Shown: positions 1 through 10,969 of the stretch, in pieces
Layout: every line of letters begins with the position of its first letter
How positions within the stretch are numbered: the stretch's first letter is position 1
NCBI RefSeq assembly: GCF_030052815.1
Contig: NC_079501.1
Location: 78,388,979-78,452,978, forward strand
Direction: 5' to 3'
Length of the DNA: 64,000 nucleotides
Source of the DNA: Hevea brasiliensis
Lineage: Eukaryota; Streptophyta; Magnoliopsida; Malpighiales; Euphorbiaceae
Program-made: the position numbers and the translations under genes
The notes under the pieces: model-generated
Told to the model about the DNA's origin: nothing
Databases searched by the model: none
The model's input: only the letters and a program-made list of their open reading frames with translations

Positions 1-1194
1 CGCACAAATTCATGCTATTAGGGGCTGCCAAATATGGCAGTTTGCTCAAGGCATCAAAGTTCCATTTCACACCCTTAATTCAAATACTACATGCACATAC
101 TTAGATACAAACTTACTACAACTTTTATTTGAATTAATTAACCTTCATTTCCATTCATTAGAAGTAAAAATAACTCAAGCTCAACAAAGGTTCATGGCTG
201 CCAAAAATGGACAAGTCCATTTCTCACTATTTCTTTTATTTCTCTTCACCAAAATACTCACCTCAACCTAAACACAAGGTTTACTAAAGCAAGGGAGAGA
301 TTTTGGACACTTACCACTTGTGAGCTTCCTTCAAACTTCACCAAATCTTGTTTTTCTTGTTGCCAATATCTTCCCCAAGGTGAGTAGGCAAGCTATAATG
401 AAGGAACTAAGTAGAAAGGAGGGCTTGATCAATGGTGCATGGTGATGGAGGGAGTTTGGCCATGGTGGACTTCCATGGAAGTTCAATTCGTCCAAAACTT
501 TAAAGGTTGAAGATGAAGATGATAATGAGTGCAATCTGCTGTCCCAAAGCATATTTTAGTGTCCCAATATTCAAGTTAGTGGAGCACTAAGCTCATTTTA
601 ATATTTAATTAGTTAAAGTTTCCTTATTTGCTCATTTAGCACCATTCTTTTACTATTTACATATTGTATCCCATTTTAATTTTTTTTATGACATTTCCTA
701 AGTGCAATATCATTTATTCTTAATGGACATTGAGTTCAAAAGGCAACACTATGTGTCAAATGACCAAAATACCCCACTTCGGGTTATATTCCCGATTTTT
801 CGGTAACACCGATTTTTGTCTGTTTCTCGATTTTTCATTTTCCTTTGTACTAATTTATTAATTTTTCTTTGATATTTCTAGTGTCAATTACATTTCAATA
901 AACCTTTATTTATGTCTCCAAATTAAATTCAGAGGGTTCCCCGCGGTCTTGGGGTCGGCAACGGCCTTCCCAGTGCGGTTACCCATCGTTGCAGTGCCGG
1001 CTCGTTTAACTTAGCTTCATTTTCTCTCTTTCATTTTTGTTTGATTTTTCTTGTATTTTCTTTTTATTTATTTCATCATTATATGTCTATTCACCATCAT
1101 CGAAGTGTAGTTCCAGACATCCTGACTTGCCTGGACTGTTATTTGACCACTGGAGCAATAGAACGTACAGAACACGTGCAATGGGGATGTTACA
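1..1194 (-). repeat. 3' LTR of element A (incomplete)
   Basis: The LTR terminus is at 1194 (plus-strand GATGTTACA, the inverted form of the TGTAACAC end). The sequence is alignable by eye with the U3 side of element E's LTR near 51500-52836, including the GGCTGCC motifs, the TGACCAAAATACCCC island (761-776) and the CGGTTACC-rich stretch near 950-1000. The other end lies left of the window. A TATA-like AAAATAT (minus sense) lies near 551-558. Confidence 0.85.
308..314 (-). promoter_or_regulatory. Putative splice donor in LTR A
   Basis: The minus strand reads AAGTG|GTAAGTG, a strong plant-like 5' splice site, about 240 nt after the degenerate TATA region near 551-558. Equivalent donors occur at the same spacing in LTRs C, E, F, G and H. 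Whether it is used cannot be seen from the sequence. Confidence 0.5.
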
Positions 1195-1968
1195 ACTCTT
1201 CCCCTCTAAATAAAAATTTCGTCCTCGAAATTTACCTGATGTGAAGAGCTGAGGGAACTGTTGTCTCATTGTCTCCTCGCTCTCCCATGTTGCCTCTTCC
1301 GTGTTGTGGTGTCTCCATAGGATTTTCACTAGTGGAATTGTCTTATTTCTGAGGTCTTTTACCTCTCGTGCCAAGATTTTAATTGGTTCTTCTTCATATG
1401 TGAGGTCAGGTTGTACTACAATTTCTTCTGCTGAGATGACATGTGAAGGATCTGATCTGTATCTTCTGAGCATCGAGACATGGAACACATTATGTATCTT
1501 GTTCAGCTCAGGTGGTAAGGCTAATCTGTAGGCTACTGGTCCCACACATTCAATAACTTCATATGGGCCAATAAACCTAGGGCTTAATTTTCCCTTCTTT
1601 CCAAATCTCAACACTTTCTTCCATGGTGATACTCTGAGAAATACTTTCTCGCCAACTTCATATTCAATGTCCTTTCTTTTCAAGTCAGTATAAGATTTCT
1701 GTCGGTCTGAGGCAACTTTCAAATTAGCCTTTATCAGTTTCACCTTTTCCTCTGTCTGTTTTATCAAGTCTGGCCCCAGTAGCTTATCTTCACCCAATTC
1801 AGTCCAACATACAGGTGTTTTGCATTTTCTCCCATACAGTGCTTCATAGGGTGCCATTTGTATGCTAGCTTGATAGCTATTATTATATGCAAATTCTGCT
1901 AGTGGAAGGTATCTGTCCCAACTTCCTTCAAACTCAATAACACAACTTCTCAGCATATCCTCGAGGAC
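1087..1968 (-). pseudogene. pol: Element A integrase C-terminus and chromodomain
   Basis: This is the last part of the pol polyprotein. It starts at the end of the DDE core ([17 protein letters not shown]), continues through the YEALYGRKC motif, the GPYEVIE barrel and the VFHVSMLRRY motif, and ends in a chromodomain (LRNKTIPLVKILWR, then EEATWE). The chromodomain is thought to guide integration to heterochromatin. No stop codon occurs at the expected end: the frame passes through KFRGRNF at the polypurine tract and on into the LTR, stopping at 1087. Upstream, the frame is separated from the integrase core by a 79-bp GT-AG insertion. Confidence 0.88.
1195..1236 (-). other. Polypurine tract of element A
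   Basis: The plus strand reads ACTCTTCCCCTCTAAA directly beside the LTR end, so the minus strand is a purine-rich plus-strand primer. It is followed by the near-palindrome AATTTCGAGGACGAAATT (minus sense), which also encodes the conserved pol tail KFRGRNF. The same arrangement occurs in elements B, C and E. Confidence 0.85.
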
Positions 1969-2047
1969 CTATCACATATATTCGGTTATTATTATCATTA
2001 TCAGTTCAATTATTATTTATAATAACTCAATGAGTTTCAAAATTTAC
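1969..2047 (-). other. Intron-like 79-bp insertion in integrase of A
   Basis: The minus strand reads CCAG|GTAAAT ... TGATAG|GTCCTC. The insertion begins GT, ends AG, is very AT-rich and 79 nt long. Removing it joins IIQ to VLEDMLR exactly in frame; leaving it shifts the frame. Element C has the same junction uninterrupted (IQILEDMLR, near 23080). It is either a real small intron or a chance insertion. Confidence 0.6.
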
Positions 2048-2697
2048 CTGGATTATTCTTTTCGACTGTCCATCCGTCTGAGGATGAAAAGCCGTATTAA
2101 ATGGAGTTGTGTGCCCAAGGATTCTTGTAATTTCTTCTAAAATCTAGATGTAAACCTCAAGTCTCTATCAGATATAATGGAAAGTGGAATTCCATGTAGT
2201 CTAACTATCTCACTGATGTACAATTCTGCTAGCTTTTCCAGTGAGTAGTCAGTTCTAACTGGCAGAAATTGTGCTGATTTGGTTAACCTATCCATAATCA
2301 CCCATACTGCATCATGCTTCTTCTGAGTGAGAGGTAGACCACTGACAAAGTCCATAGTGACTCGGTCCCATTTCCATTCAGGTATGTTTATGGGCTGTAA
2401 CAAACCTGATGGAACTTGATGTTCTGCTTTGACTTGCTGACATGTCAAGCATCTAGTTACATAGTCTACTATGTCCTTCTTCATACCTAGCCACCAGTAT
2501 CGGAGTTTCAGGTCATGGTACATTTTTGTGCTTCCTGGGTGCATAGCATGCACACTGTTATGTGCTTCTTTCAGAATACTGGTTTTCAATTCTTTATCAT
2601 CTGGAACACACACTCTTTCTTTATAGTACAAGCACCCATTTTCTTTCACTTCATATTCAGTTTTCTTCCCCTCAGTGATTTTACCCATAACAGCCAT
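2048..2697 (-). pseudogene. pol: Element A integrase zinc finger and catalytic core (broken)
   Basis: The N-terminal HHCC zinc finger is visible ([10 protein letters not shown], then CLTCQQVK), followed by the first catalytic Asp (TMDFVSGLP) and the second (ISDRD). A stop codon at 2137-2139 replaces the residue after FTSRF, and a single-base frameshift follows near 2100. In the shifted frame the catalytic Glu position reads GQSKR instead of the family's GQSER, so the third catalytic residue is lost. This copy could not integrate DNA. Confidence 0.85.
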
Positions 2698-3770
2698 TAA
2701 TTTCCCATCTGTCTTCTGCCCATCCTGTATCTATTATAACAGATTCGGCTTCACTTGCAACTCAGCCAAAATAACTCCATCATGAGTTAAGGATAGTTGG
2801 GCATTCAGAGATTTAATGCTACAATAGATTTTCTGCTTAAAGCATCAGTGACTACATTTGCCTTCCCAGGGTGATAGTCAATTATACAATCATAATCTTT
2901 CAGGAATTCAATCCATCACCTCTGTCTCAAATTAAGTTCCTTCTGGGTTGGCAGATACTTTAGACTCTTATGGTCTGTGTATACGTAGCATTTTTCTCCA
3001 TACAAGTAATGCCTCCATATCTTCAATGCGAAGATAATTGCTGCTAACTCTAAATCATGAGTAGGGTAATTCTTTTCATGTGGCCTTAATCGCACGGAAG
3101 CATATGCGACCACTTTCCCTTCTTGCATGAGTACACACCCTAACCCATTGTGTGAGGCATCACTGTAGACTACAAAGTCTTTTCCAGACATTGGCTGTGT
3201 TAACACTGGTGCCTCTGTCAACATAGCCTTCAGCCTCTCAAAACTGGCTTGACACTTGTCATTCCAGTCAAATTTCATATTCTTGTGTAGTAATTTAGTC
3301 ATTGAAGCAACTATCAGGGAAAATCCCTTTAGAAATCTTCTATAATATCCAGCTAACCCCAAGAAACTTCTTATCTCAGTTGTATTTCTGGGAGGCTTCC
3401 ATTTCATCACTGCTTCAATCTTCTTGGGATCCACTCTAATCCCTTCAGCTGATACTACATGTCCAAGGAATGCAATCTCATTCAACCAGAACTCACACTT
3501 GGACAATTTAGCATACAATTTCTTCTCTTTTAGAGTCTGCAGAACAATTCTCAAATGCTCACCATGTTCTGCTTTATCCTTGGAATACACCAGGATGTCA
3601 TCAATGAAGACCACTACGAACCGATCTAAGTATGGATGGAAGATACGGTTCATAAGGTCCATGAATGCTGCTGGAGCATTTGTTAACCCAAATGGCATCA
3701 CCAGGAATTCATAATGCCCATACCGGGTTCTAAATGTAGTCTTAGGCACATCTGCATCCTTAACCCTTAG
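2698..3770 (-). pseudogene. pol: Element A RT C-terminal half and RNase H
   Basis: The reverse transcriptase palm is present with the catalytic [13 protein letters not shown] motif, the [13 protein letters not shown] motif and the thumb motif [16 protein letters not shown]. RNase H follows with [12 protein letters not shown] and the [10 protein letters not shown] motif. The frame is the same as the gag-protease segment but begins after a TAG that interrupts SGYH, where family members have Gln. A second TAG lies at 2916-2918, and 2698-2915 is a decayed RNase H tail and linker with several stops. Confidence 0.9.
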
Positions 3771-3773
3771 CTA

Positions 3774-4916
3774 ATGATACCCTGATCTGAGATCAATCTT
3801 AGAAAACACACCGGCTCCCTTCAACTGATCAAATAGATCGTCAATTCTAGGCAATGGATACTTGTTCTTCACTGTTACTCTGTTTAACTGCCGGTAGTCA
3901 ACACATAACCTCAGTGTCCCATCTTTCTTCCTTACAAATAGTACCGGAGCTCCCCATGGTGACACACTGGGGCGTATGAACCCCTTGTCTAGTAATTCTT
4001 GCAGCTGGATTTTTAACTCTTTCAATTCAGCAGGTGCCATCCTATACGGAGCAATTGAAATTGGAGCTGTACCCCGCATAATCTTAATAGCAAATTCAAC
4101 TTTCCTTTCTGGTGGCAAACTAGGCAATTCCTCAGGAAATACCTCAGAGAAATCCCTTACTGTGGGTATGTCAGACAAGTCAAGTTTACCCTGCCTAGTG
4201 TCAACCATGTGTGCCAGATAGGCTTCACACCCTTTTCTCAGCCATCTCCTTGTAACTGTAGCTGAGATGACATTGGACAAGAAATCTGTCCTTTCACCCA
4301 CTACTATTATTTCTTCGTTCTCAGCAGTTTTCAGAGAGATTCTCTTCAATTTACAATCAACTATTGCCTGATGATGGGATAACCAGTCCATTCCCAAAAT
4401 CACATCAAACTCATGGAAAGGTAGTTCGATTAAGTCTGCTAAGAACTCTTTCCCTTGAATCTTCAATGGACAGCCCTTATACACCTTGTTTACTACCACA
4501 CTGTGGCCTAGTGGATTTGTGACCAGGATGTCTTGGTCACTTTCCTCCACTGGTATTCCCTTTTTTACGGGCAGCTTGATACAAATATATGAATGAGTAG
4601 ATCCAGGATCCACTAATGTATGCACAGAAGTATTATAAAGGAGAAACGTACCCTTGATGACATCTGGAGCATCCTGCTCCTCCTGTGCCCTTATAGCATA
4701 GGCTTTGGCTGGTTTTCTGCCTTCTGCTCTCTCCACAGACTCTGACACAGGTTTCTGTGAAGTACCGGCTGCCTCAGCCTTACCCGGCCTTCTACCCCTT
4801 GGAGCTGGAGGGGCAGGCCTATCAGTTGATACCGGAGTGGATGTAATAGTTCTGCGAGAACAATCTCGGACTAGGTGGTCTGTAGATCCACACCGTAAAC
4901 AAGCACCTAGCATCCT
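3774..4916 (-). pseudogene. pol: Element A zinc-knuckle end, protease and RT N-terminal half
   Basis: This segment starts with a gag zinc knuckle ([14 protein letters not shown]). A pepsin-like retroviral protease follows, with the active site [11 protein letters not shown] and flanks [10 protein letters not shown] and [12 protein letters not shown]. The RT fingers begin at [13 protein letters not shown] and run to VDYRQLNRV and [11 protein letters not shown]. It ends at TAG 3771-3773, where Gln is expected. DPGS instead of DTGS at the protease site is also seen in element C and is usual for this lineage as I know it. Confidence 0.9.
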
Positions 4917-5903
4917 CTAACATTCACCCTTATGCCATTTTTGGCAATGTGGGCAAGCAACAGATACTGTTGGGGCTAGTTCCCTGTACCCTGTTCCTGG
5001 AGAGCTAGCCATTGAAGGGGTGGACTGGCCTCTCCTTGGTGCAAACTGAGATTTGGGCCTCTGTGACTGACCATGACTTGGTGCTCTACTAAAACTCTGA
5101 GTAGGCGAACCTCTGAATTTCTTGCTAGGGGCAGAAGATGTACCGGTCTGTCCCTGACCTCTTTTCTGCTGTCTGTCCCTTCTATTCTGCTCATTCATTC
5201 TAACTTTTTCAACTTTCAGTGCAGCTTCCACTATCTTGGCAAACTCTGTAATCCCCATGGCTGTAATCATTACTTTAATGTTATCATTGAGTCCTTCCTC
5301 AAATCTCTTGCATCTCTCTGCCTCATTAGGGACTATTTCCCGCCCATAGCGGCTCAGTCTGACAAATTCTCTTTCATATTCAGCCACTGTTAGCTGTCTC
5401 TGGCGTAGGGTAATAAACTCCCTTCTCTTCTCTTCTAGGTATACACTGCCTACATACTTCTTTCTGAACTCAGTGAGAAAGAAATCCCAAGTTATCTATT
5501 GCGGTGGCACCTCACTAGTTACTGTATCCCACCACTGGTATGCATCATCCTGTAGTAGTGATACAACAACTTCCAAATTCTGCTCTGGAGTACAATAAAG
5601 TTGTTTCAAGACTCTTCCAGTTCTGTCCAACCAGTTTTCAGCTGTGACAGAATCATCTTCCCTTTTGCCCAGAAAATCCACTGCTCCAAACTTCCTGAGT
5701 TTCTCCATATGAGATTTTTGATGTGGAGGTGGTAGTGGTGGCATAACTCCTAGCATCTGTCTAAAGAACTCAGCCATTTGCTGAAATGTGGCTGGTGCAT
5801 TTGGTATTGGTGGAACCGGTTCTCTCCTGTCTCCTGGTTCAGTCATAGATGGAGCATGACTTTCCACTTCCTCATCGACCGCTCTCTGTGATGTGGAGTC
5901 CAT
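4917..5903 (-). pseudogene. gag: Element A gag
   Basis: This is a capsid-type gag. The start is placed at the ATG at 5903 (MDSTSQ), just after a pyrimidine-rich tract ending in AG at 5907. A frame ATG at 5927 also exists but lies inside that tract. The capsid core carries WLDRTGRVLKQL and DDAYQWWDTV, then AEYEREFVRLSRYG and RCKRFEEGLN, followed by a basic Gln/Arg-rich linker and a first zinc-binding motif (CPHCQKWHKGEC). TAG codons at 5496-5498 and 4917-4919 interrupt an otherwise single frame. Confidence 0.88.
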
Positions 5904-6015
5904 ATTCTGATCATAATAACAAAACAAATAAAAAGATCTGCATTAGAGTCATCTTAACACTTATAATGCAATGCATGATGTGCAATCTATCTAGGTCCAG
6001 AAACACCTAAACCGT

Positions 6016-6027
6016 GCTCTGATACCA
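6016..6027 (-). other. Primer-binding site of element A (Met-tRNA)
   Basis: The minus strand reads TGGTATCAGAGC, complementary to the 3' end of the initiator methionine tRNA. A 5-nt spacer (6028-6032) separates it from the LTR end at 6033. Confidence 0.9.
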
Positions 6028-6032
6028 CTAAA

Positions 6033-6057
6033 TATAACACCCCTCACCCGTCTACAC
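6033..6057 (-). repeat. 5' LTR remnant of element A (25 bp)
   Basis: TATAACACCCCTCACCC and the following GTCTACAC match the start of element E's LTRs (48598 and 53474). Homology stops at 6058, where the copia LTR begins. The rest of the roughly 4-kb LTR is not found beyond the copia element. Confidence 0.75.
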
Positions 6058-7399
6058 TGTGAAATGACCAAAATGCCCCTGTGCCTTAATTTTGAGTTCT
6101 TAACCCAAAATAATTATTTCTCTTCTTCTAATTAATTTATATCAAATATAAATTAATTAATTAATCTCTATTAATTAATTTCTCATTAATTAAATTCATA
6201 TTTAAACACTTTAAATATAAATTTAACTTATACTATACATCCAATCATCTAGATTTGGTTTCAAGTCATACTAGGAACTTTGCAATCTAATTGTAAACCA
6301 AACACATTTAATTAATCAATTAAACTCTTTAATTAATTAATTAATCATATTTAAATAGGTGATAACTTGTGCATGTGTGTGACTTACTAGGCTCATCACT
6401 AATTGGCAATGAGACATGATATCAACTCTTAATATCATCATAACTCTTTCTTACCATAAATGATTTCTCTAAATCATTTTATGCACCTCATAGACCATGG
6501 TTAACACCTAGCATAGCATGCCATGGACACCCAATTAGTAATAAGGTTTACCTTAAATGAACCCATAATCATATGTTACCATGTACTAGAATCTCTCTGT
6601 TACAAAATCCCAACTCAAGCTGGAGTCATGGTTTATGTCAAACTCCATTTGCTATGAATATTATGTTCTCTTTTAATTCCAGTTCTTGATTAAAAAGATT
6701 TTCTCATCAGAAATTCTTTTCTGATTAAATCTATCTGTCCTGGCCAGGAACTTGAAACATCAAGAACAATTAAATGAACATAGGATTTTATCTCTATTTA
6801 CTTAGAGGAACAGATTCTATCTTGATCAACACCTACCTACATATATAACTAGTAGGAGCCAACACATGCCCATATACCCATACACAGTACAAGTGTGAAA
6901 GCAGTATCAAACTCAAACTACCTGTATACAAGATAACTGTGCTATCTCAGGTCTAAAGATTATATGCACTGATATGATTTATGACAAAACATTGACAAGA
7001 GTAAACTCCATGTGCTTGTCATAAGTGTCACTGGTTCGGCCTGCTTATCATTTATAAGTACCTATCATGTTTGTCATATGGCATGAGACTCACCATTCCA
7101 TCTTATTTATATCTCATATAAATAACTTGGGAACAAACATGAATACAATCTTTCTGGATAAGTCATGTCCTTATTATGAAGTATCCTCAATTGTTAACCT
7201 ATTTATGATACTTTGTGCTAGAAATAATGTCACTCATATTCTTAACAACTTAAGAATAATATTTCTAACAAAATATCAATGGATCTTTTCTATTACACAT
7301 AAATATATTATGTAAATGAAAAAGTGGAAAAGCCTTTTATTAATAAAAATATGTACAAGATACATACTAAATGATATGCTCTAGGGCATACTACTAACA
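6058..7399 (-). repeat. 3' LTR of copia J
   Basis: The plus strand begins TGTGAAATGACC and ends ACTACTAACA, so in minus sense it runs TGTTAGTAG ... TTTCACA with TG/CA termini. Positions 7089-7399 are nearly identical to 10973-11284. The left tip carries the same TGACCAAAATGCCCCT island as the gypsy LTRs. Confidence 0.85.
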
Positions 7400-7413
7400 A
7401 TCTCCCACTAGCA
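7400..7413 (-). other. Polypurine tract of copia J
   Basis: The minus strand reads AGTGGGAGAT immediately before the LTR start TGTTAGTAG. This is the usual plus-strand priming site position. Confidence 0.85.
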
Positions 7414-7473
7414 CTAGAGCCATTCATTATAATATCTTAGACCCATCTTCTCAAGATGTCAGTCTAGCTGAGT

Positions 7474-8084
7474 CTATGACATAGGCTTAGTGAATGGATC
7501 AACTGGATTTTCAGCTGATGCTATTTTCTGCATGGCTACATCGCCTCGCCCAACTATTTCTCTGATAATGTGGTAGCGCCTTTCTATGTGTTTGGATTTT
7601 TTGTGAGACCTTAGTTCCTTAGCCTGTATGACTGCTCCATTATTGTCACAGTGTAGTGGAACTTCTGACTCAATGGAAGGAACTACTGCAAGTTCTGTCA
7701 CGAACTTCTTTATCCAAACAGCTTCCTTTGCGACATCGATGCGAGATCGATGCGACAATATACTATACTCGACCTCGTAGTGGAATCTGCATTCGTGCTC
7801 TGCTTGGAACTCTTTCAACCGATCGCACCTCCATTACAAATGAACACATATCCGGATGTAGACTTTCTATCATCGATATCGATTGGAAATCGAATCGTGA
7901 TAACCATCCAATTGCAAGTCTCCACCTCCATAGATCAAGAATAAATCCTTAGTTCTTCTCAAGTACTTAAGGATATTCTTGATGACTATCGATGTTCCAA
8001 ACCTGGATTGGATTGATACCTGCTAGTCAAACTAATAGCATATGCGATATCCGGCCTAGTACACAATATTGCATACATTAAACT
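7474..8084 (-). pseudogene. pol: Copia J RNase H (decayed)
   Basis: The end of copia RNase H is readable: KEAVWIKKFVTEL, then LHCDNNGAVIQAKE, HKKSKHIERRYH and the tail NPVDPFTKPMS. The upstream part (about 7819-8084) is present only in mixed frames, with KSTSGYVF-like pieces near 7845, and is scrambled between the adenine-rich core and VAKEAVW. RNase H would degrade template RNA during reverse transcription; this one is inactive. Confidence 0.82.
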
Positions 8085-8666
8085 TCAAATAGCCGAAGCA
8101 TATGGAATCTTGGCTATTTTATCTCTTTCTTCAGGTGTCTTTGGAGACATCTCTTTAGAAAGATGGATACCATGTCTCACTGGTAACAATCCTCTCTTGG
8201 AATCAAGCATGTTAAACCTCTTTAACACCTTTTCCAAGTATAGACTTTGGGATAAACCAATTATTCTTTTCACTCTATCTCTATAGATGCGAATCCCAAG
8301 AATATAGGTTGCCTCCCCTAAGTCTTTAATGGAGAATGTATTTGACAATCATATCTTTACAGTTGTCAACATACCTGTGTCATTACCCATCAACAGTATG
8401 TCATCCACATATAAGACAAGGAAAGTAATAGCACTGTCACTAACCTTCTTATATACACATGGCTCATCCTCATTTTTTATAAAACCAAAGGATTTAATGG
8501 CTTCATCAAAACGGATGTTCCAACTCCTCGAAGCTTGTTTCAACCCATAAATGGATCGCTTTAGCTTGCATACCTTAGAACCATCTTGGGATTTAAAACC
8601 CCTAGGTTGTTCCATGAAAATGTTTTCTTCAATGTATCCATTGAGAAAAGCTGTTTTGACATCCAT
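8085..8666 (-). pseudogene. pol: Copia J reverse transcriptase, C-terminal part
   Basis: MDVKTAFLNG starts the palm, followed by KLKRSIYGLKQASRSW and the catalytic LYVDDILLMGN. An in-frame TGA near 8346-8348 replaces the Trp found in related elements (VKI stop LS). The frame then continues with FSIKDLGEATYILGI, IYRDR and DSKRGLLPVRHG to about 8085. Confidence 0.9.
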
Positions 8667-8672
8667 TTGCCA

Positions 8673-9266
8673 AATCTAATAATCATAGTATGTAGCTATT
8701 GCTAATAGAATCCTAATTGATTTAAGCATGGCAATAGGCGAGAAAGTCTCCTCATAGTCGATTCCTTGCCTTTGGCGAAACCCTTTCGCTACTAGCCTTG
8801 CCTTATAGGTCTCTACCTTTCCATCAGAACCAATTTTCTTCTTGAAAACCCATTTGTTTCCTATAGGTACAATACCTTCAGGTAGGTCAACAAGATCCCA
8901 AACTTGATTCTTATACATGGAATCAATTTCAGATTTCATAGCATCAATCCATTTTGTAGAGTCTATATCTGATATAGCTTCTTCATAGGTAAGTGGATCA
9001 TCTCCATGATTTAATTCTTCATGAGTAGACAACTCTTGTTCTTCTTCATGAAGGAAACCATATCTCACTGGTGGGTGAGATACCCTGGTTGTTCTACGAG
9101 GAACAGTTGTAGATGTTTCATCAATGGGTGTAGGTTGACTAGATGGATCTATATCCATCTGATCTGTTGGTTGGTCAGAATTCTCCAATTCCAACTCTAT
9201 TTGCCTTCCTTTGCCACCTTCTTGAACAAACTGTAGTTCAAAAAATGTGACATCTCTACTTATCAC
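8673..9266 (-). pseudogene. pol: Copia J integrase-RT linker and RT N-terminus
   Basis: An acidic, Ser/Thr-rich linker (SDQPTDQMDIDPSS, TTRVSHPPVRYG) precedes the RT fingers: WIDAMKSEIDSM, NQVWDLVDLPEG, NKWVFKKKIG, YKARLVAKGFRQRQG and DYEETFSP. A TAG after ATYYDY separates it from the palm segment. A related stop separates it from the integrase (PTS stop KVVISRDVTF). Confidence 0.9.
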
Positions 9267-9269
9267 AAC

Positions 9270-9995
9270 CTTTTATGAAGTAGGCAAATAAAAATAATAT
9301 CCAAAACTATCTTTTGGATATCCAACAAATCGACCTTTTTCTGATCTGGTTTCCAATTTATCAGTGTTCAGCTTTTTGATATAAGCTGGACAACCCCAAA
9401 TCTTAACATGCTTAAGACTTGGTTTTCTTCCATGCCATATCTCATAAGGTGTGGAAGAAACTGGTTTTGATGGAATCCTATTCAGAATATACAAAGTTGA
9501 TTCTAATGCAAATCCCCAAAAGGAGATTGGTATATTAGTATAGCTCATCATACTACATACCATATCCAATAGGGTACGATTTCTCCTTTCAGATACATCA
9601 TTCAGCTGTGGCGTTCCTAGAGGAGTCAGCTGGGAAACAATGTCATGCTCTCTCAAGTATTTATCAAATTCAGTACTCAAATATTCACCTCCACGATCTG
9701 ATCGAAGAGCTTTAATACTCTTTCCTGTTTGATTTTCTACTTTAGATTTAAATTCTTTGAACTTTTTAAAGGATTCATGTTTGTATTTCATCAAATACAA
9801 ATACCCAAACCTTGATTTATCATCAGTAAAGGTAATAAAATAATGAAAGCCCCCTGTAGCCATTTCTTTAAATGGACCACATACATCACTATGTATTAAC
9901 TCAAAAATATTTTCAGCTCTTAGCCCTTGTCCAACAAAGGGTGATCTAGTCATTTTGCCCTGAAGGCAAGATTCACAAGTTGGAGTAGAGCCCAA
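9270..9995 (-). pseudogene. pol: Copia J integrase
   Basis: The zinc-finger end CESCLQGKMTRSPF is followed by a full rve-type catalytic core. All three acidic residues are visible: Asp in IHSDVCGPF, Asp in LRSDRGGEY and Glu in VSERRNRTL. The C-terminal GYPKDSFGYYFY motif is present. A frameshift near 9985 detaches it from the protease segment, but the core itself looks intact. Confidence 0.9.
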
Positions 9996-10579
9996 TGAGG
10001 ATATAGAATCTCCATTTTCTCCAGTTTTGCAATCCTATCTTCTGCAACATGACATAACCTTAAGCGCCAAATATATTTTGAACTTGAGTTGATTTTTACT
10101 ATGGCATTGCATTCATTTAGATCACTTGCATTTATTTTGTGTTTGTCATTATTATCCAAATAATAAAGACCATCATTCATATAACCCGAACCAACATATT
10201 TATTTCCAAAATAAATATTGCAAACATCATCTGTGAACTGAAATTCATAGCCATTTCTAGTCAAACTAGATATAGAAATGATGTTTTCAAAAGCATCAGG
10301 TACATATAAAATTTTATCCAAACACAAAACATGTCCAAACATATAAAAAGATTTAGATCCTATGGCTAAAGCTTCAACGGTTAAGCCATTGCCAATCCGG
10401 ACTCTAACATCTTGAGAACGCAAGCTGCTACTAATTGCTAGTTCCTGCATATCATTAGAAATGTGAGAACTGGCACCAGTATCTAAAACCCAAGCTGTAG
10501 ATGAACTATGAGTATCATCAGAATCTAAATAATAAGATATGGACATACCTTTCAAAGGTTTATCCTTCTTGTCCTTCAA
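9983..10579 (-). pseudogene. pol: Copia J protease and GAG-pre-integrase domain
   Basis: The protease active site reads WVLDTGASSHISND, with flanks VRIGNGLTVEA and LYVPDAFENIISIS. A GAG-pre-integrase region follows (YIWRLRLCHVAEDRIAKLEK), in which the family's LWHxRLGH is degraded. A frameshift then enters the integrase zinc finger. Confidence 0.88.
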
Positions 10580-10969
10580 AGAAGCAAGATACTCTGGGCA
10601 GTTCCTTTTCTAGTGCCCATCCTTCTGGCAATGGAAACACTTTCCTTTGCCTCCATCAGCTTTAGTCTTCCCTTTCTGTTTTGTTATTTTCTTATAGGAC
10701 CAAGAATCTGAGGTTTCTTTTTCTTATTACCCTTCTTCTTGTTGGACTTTCCAGTAGAAGAAGATGCAATCAAAGCTACCTCTTTTCCTTTATTGCCCAG
10801 CATATTCTTTTGGGCAATAACTAGCATGTTGAGTAACCAGCTAAGGTGCATTCCTGTTGAGTCATATGGAAATTTGTCACAAAATTCCCAAAAGACTCAG
10901 GAAGGGACTGAAGGATCAAATCCGTCTGTAGTTGGAAATCCGTCTATAGTTGGAAATCCATGTTGTAGT
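10580..10969 (-). pseudogene. gag: Copia J gag C-terminus with zinc knuckle
   Basis: Translating the minus strand gives a zinc knuckle CFHCQKDGH-stop-KRNCPEYLAS near 10592-10645; a TAG replaces the Trp expected after His. Further upstream LILQSLPESFGNFV and FHMTQ match the middle of copia gag. The capsid N-terminus is missing: at 10970 the sequence jumps into LTR sequence, next to a short direct repeat of TTGGAAATCC. Confidence 0.75.

Larger units (their letters stand above)
1..6057 (-). mobile_element. Element A: Tekay/Del-type Ty3-gypsy chromovirus, partial
   Basis: Order read on the minus strand: 5' LTR remnant (6033-6057), Met-tRNA PBS (6016-6027), gag, protease, RT, RNase H, integrase, chromodomain, polypurine tract, 3' LTR (1-1194, continuing off the left edge). 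One reading frame holds from 5903 to 2918 with only four TAG stops, then frameshifts follow. This order with a C-terminal chromodomain defines chromoviruses; the long LTR and the LRNK chromodomain motif suggest the Tekay/Del lineage. Its 5' LTR is cut after 25 bp by copia element J. It is not autonomous as it stands. Confidence 0.92.

Noticed and set aside
1041..1531. Plus-strand ORFs opposite the integrase of element A
   Set aside because: Mirror frames of the minus-strand pol; no family resemblance.
7656..7952. Plus-strand ORFs opposite copia RNase H
   Set aside because: Antisense shadows of a decayed pol region.
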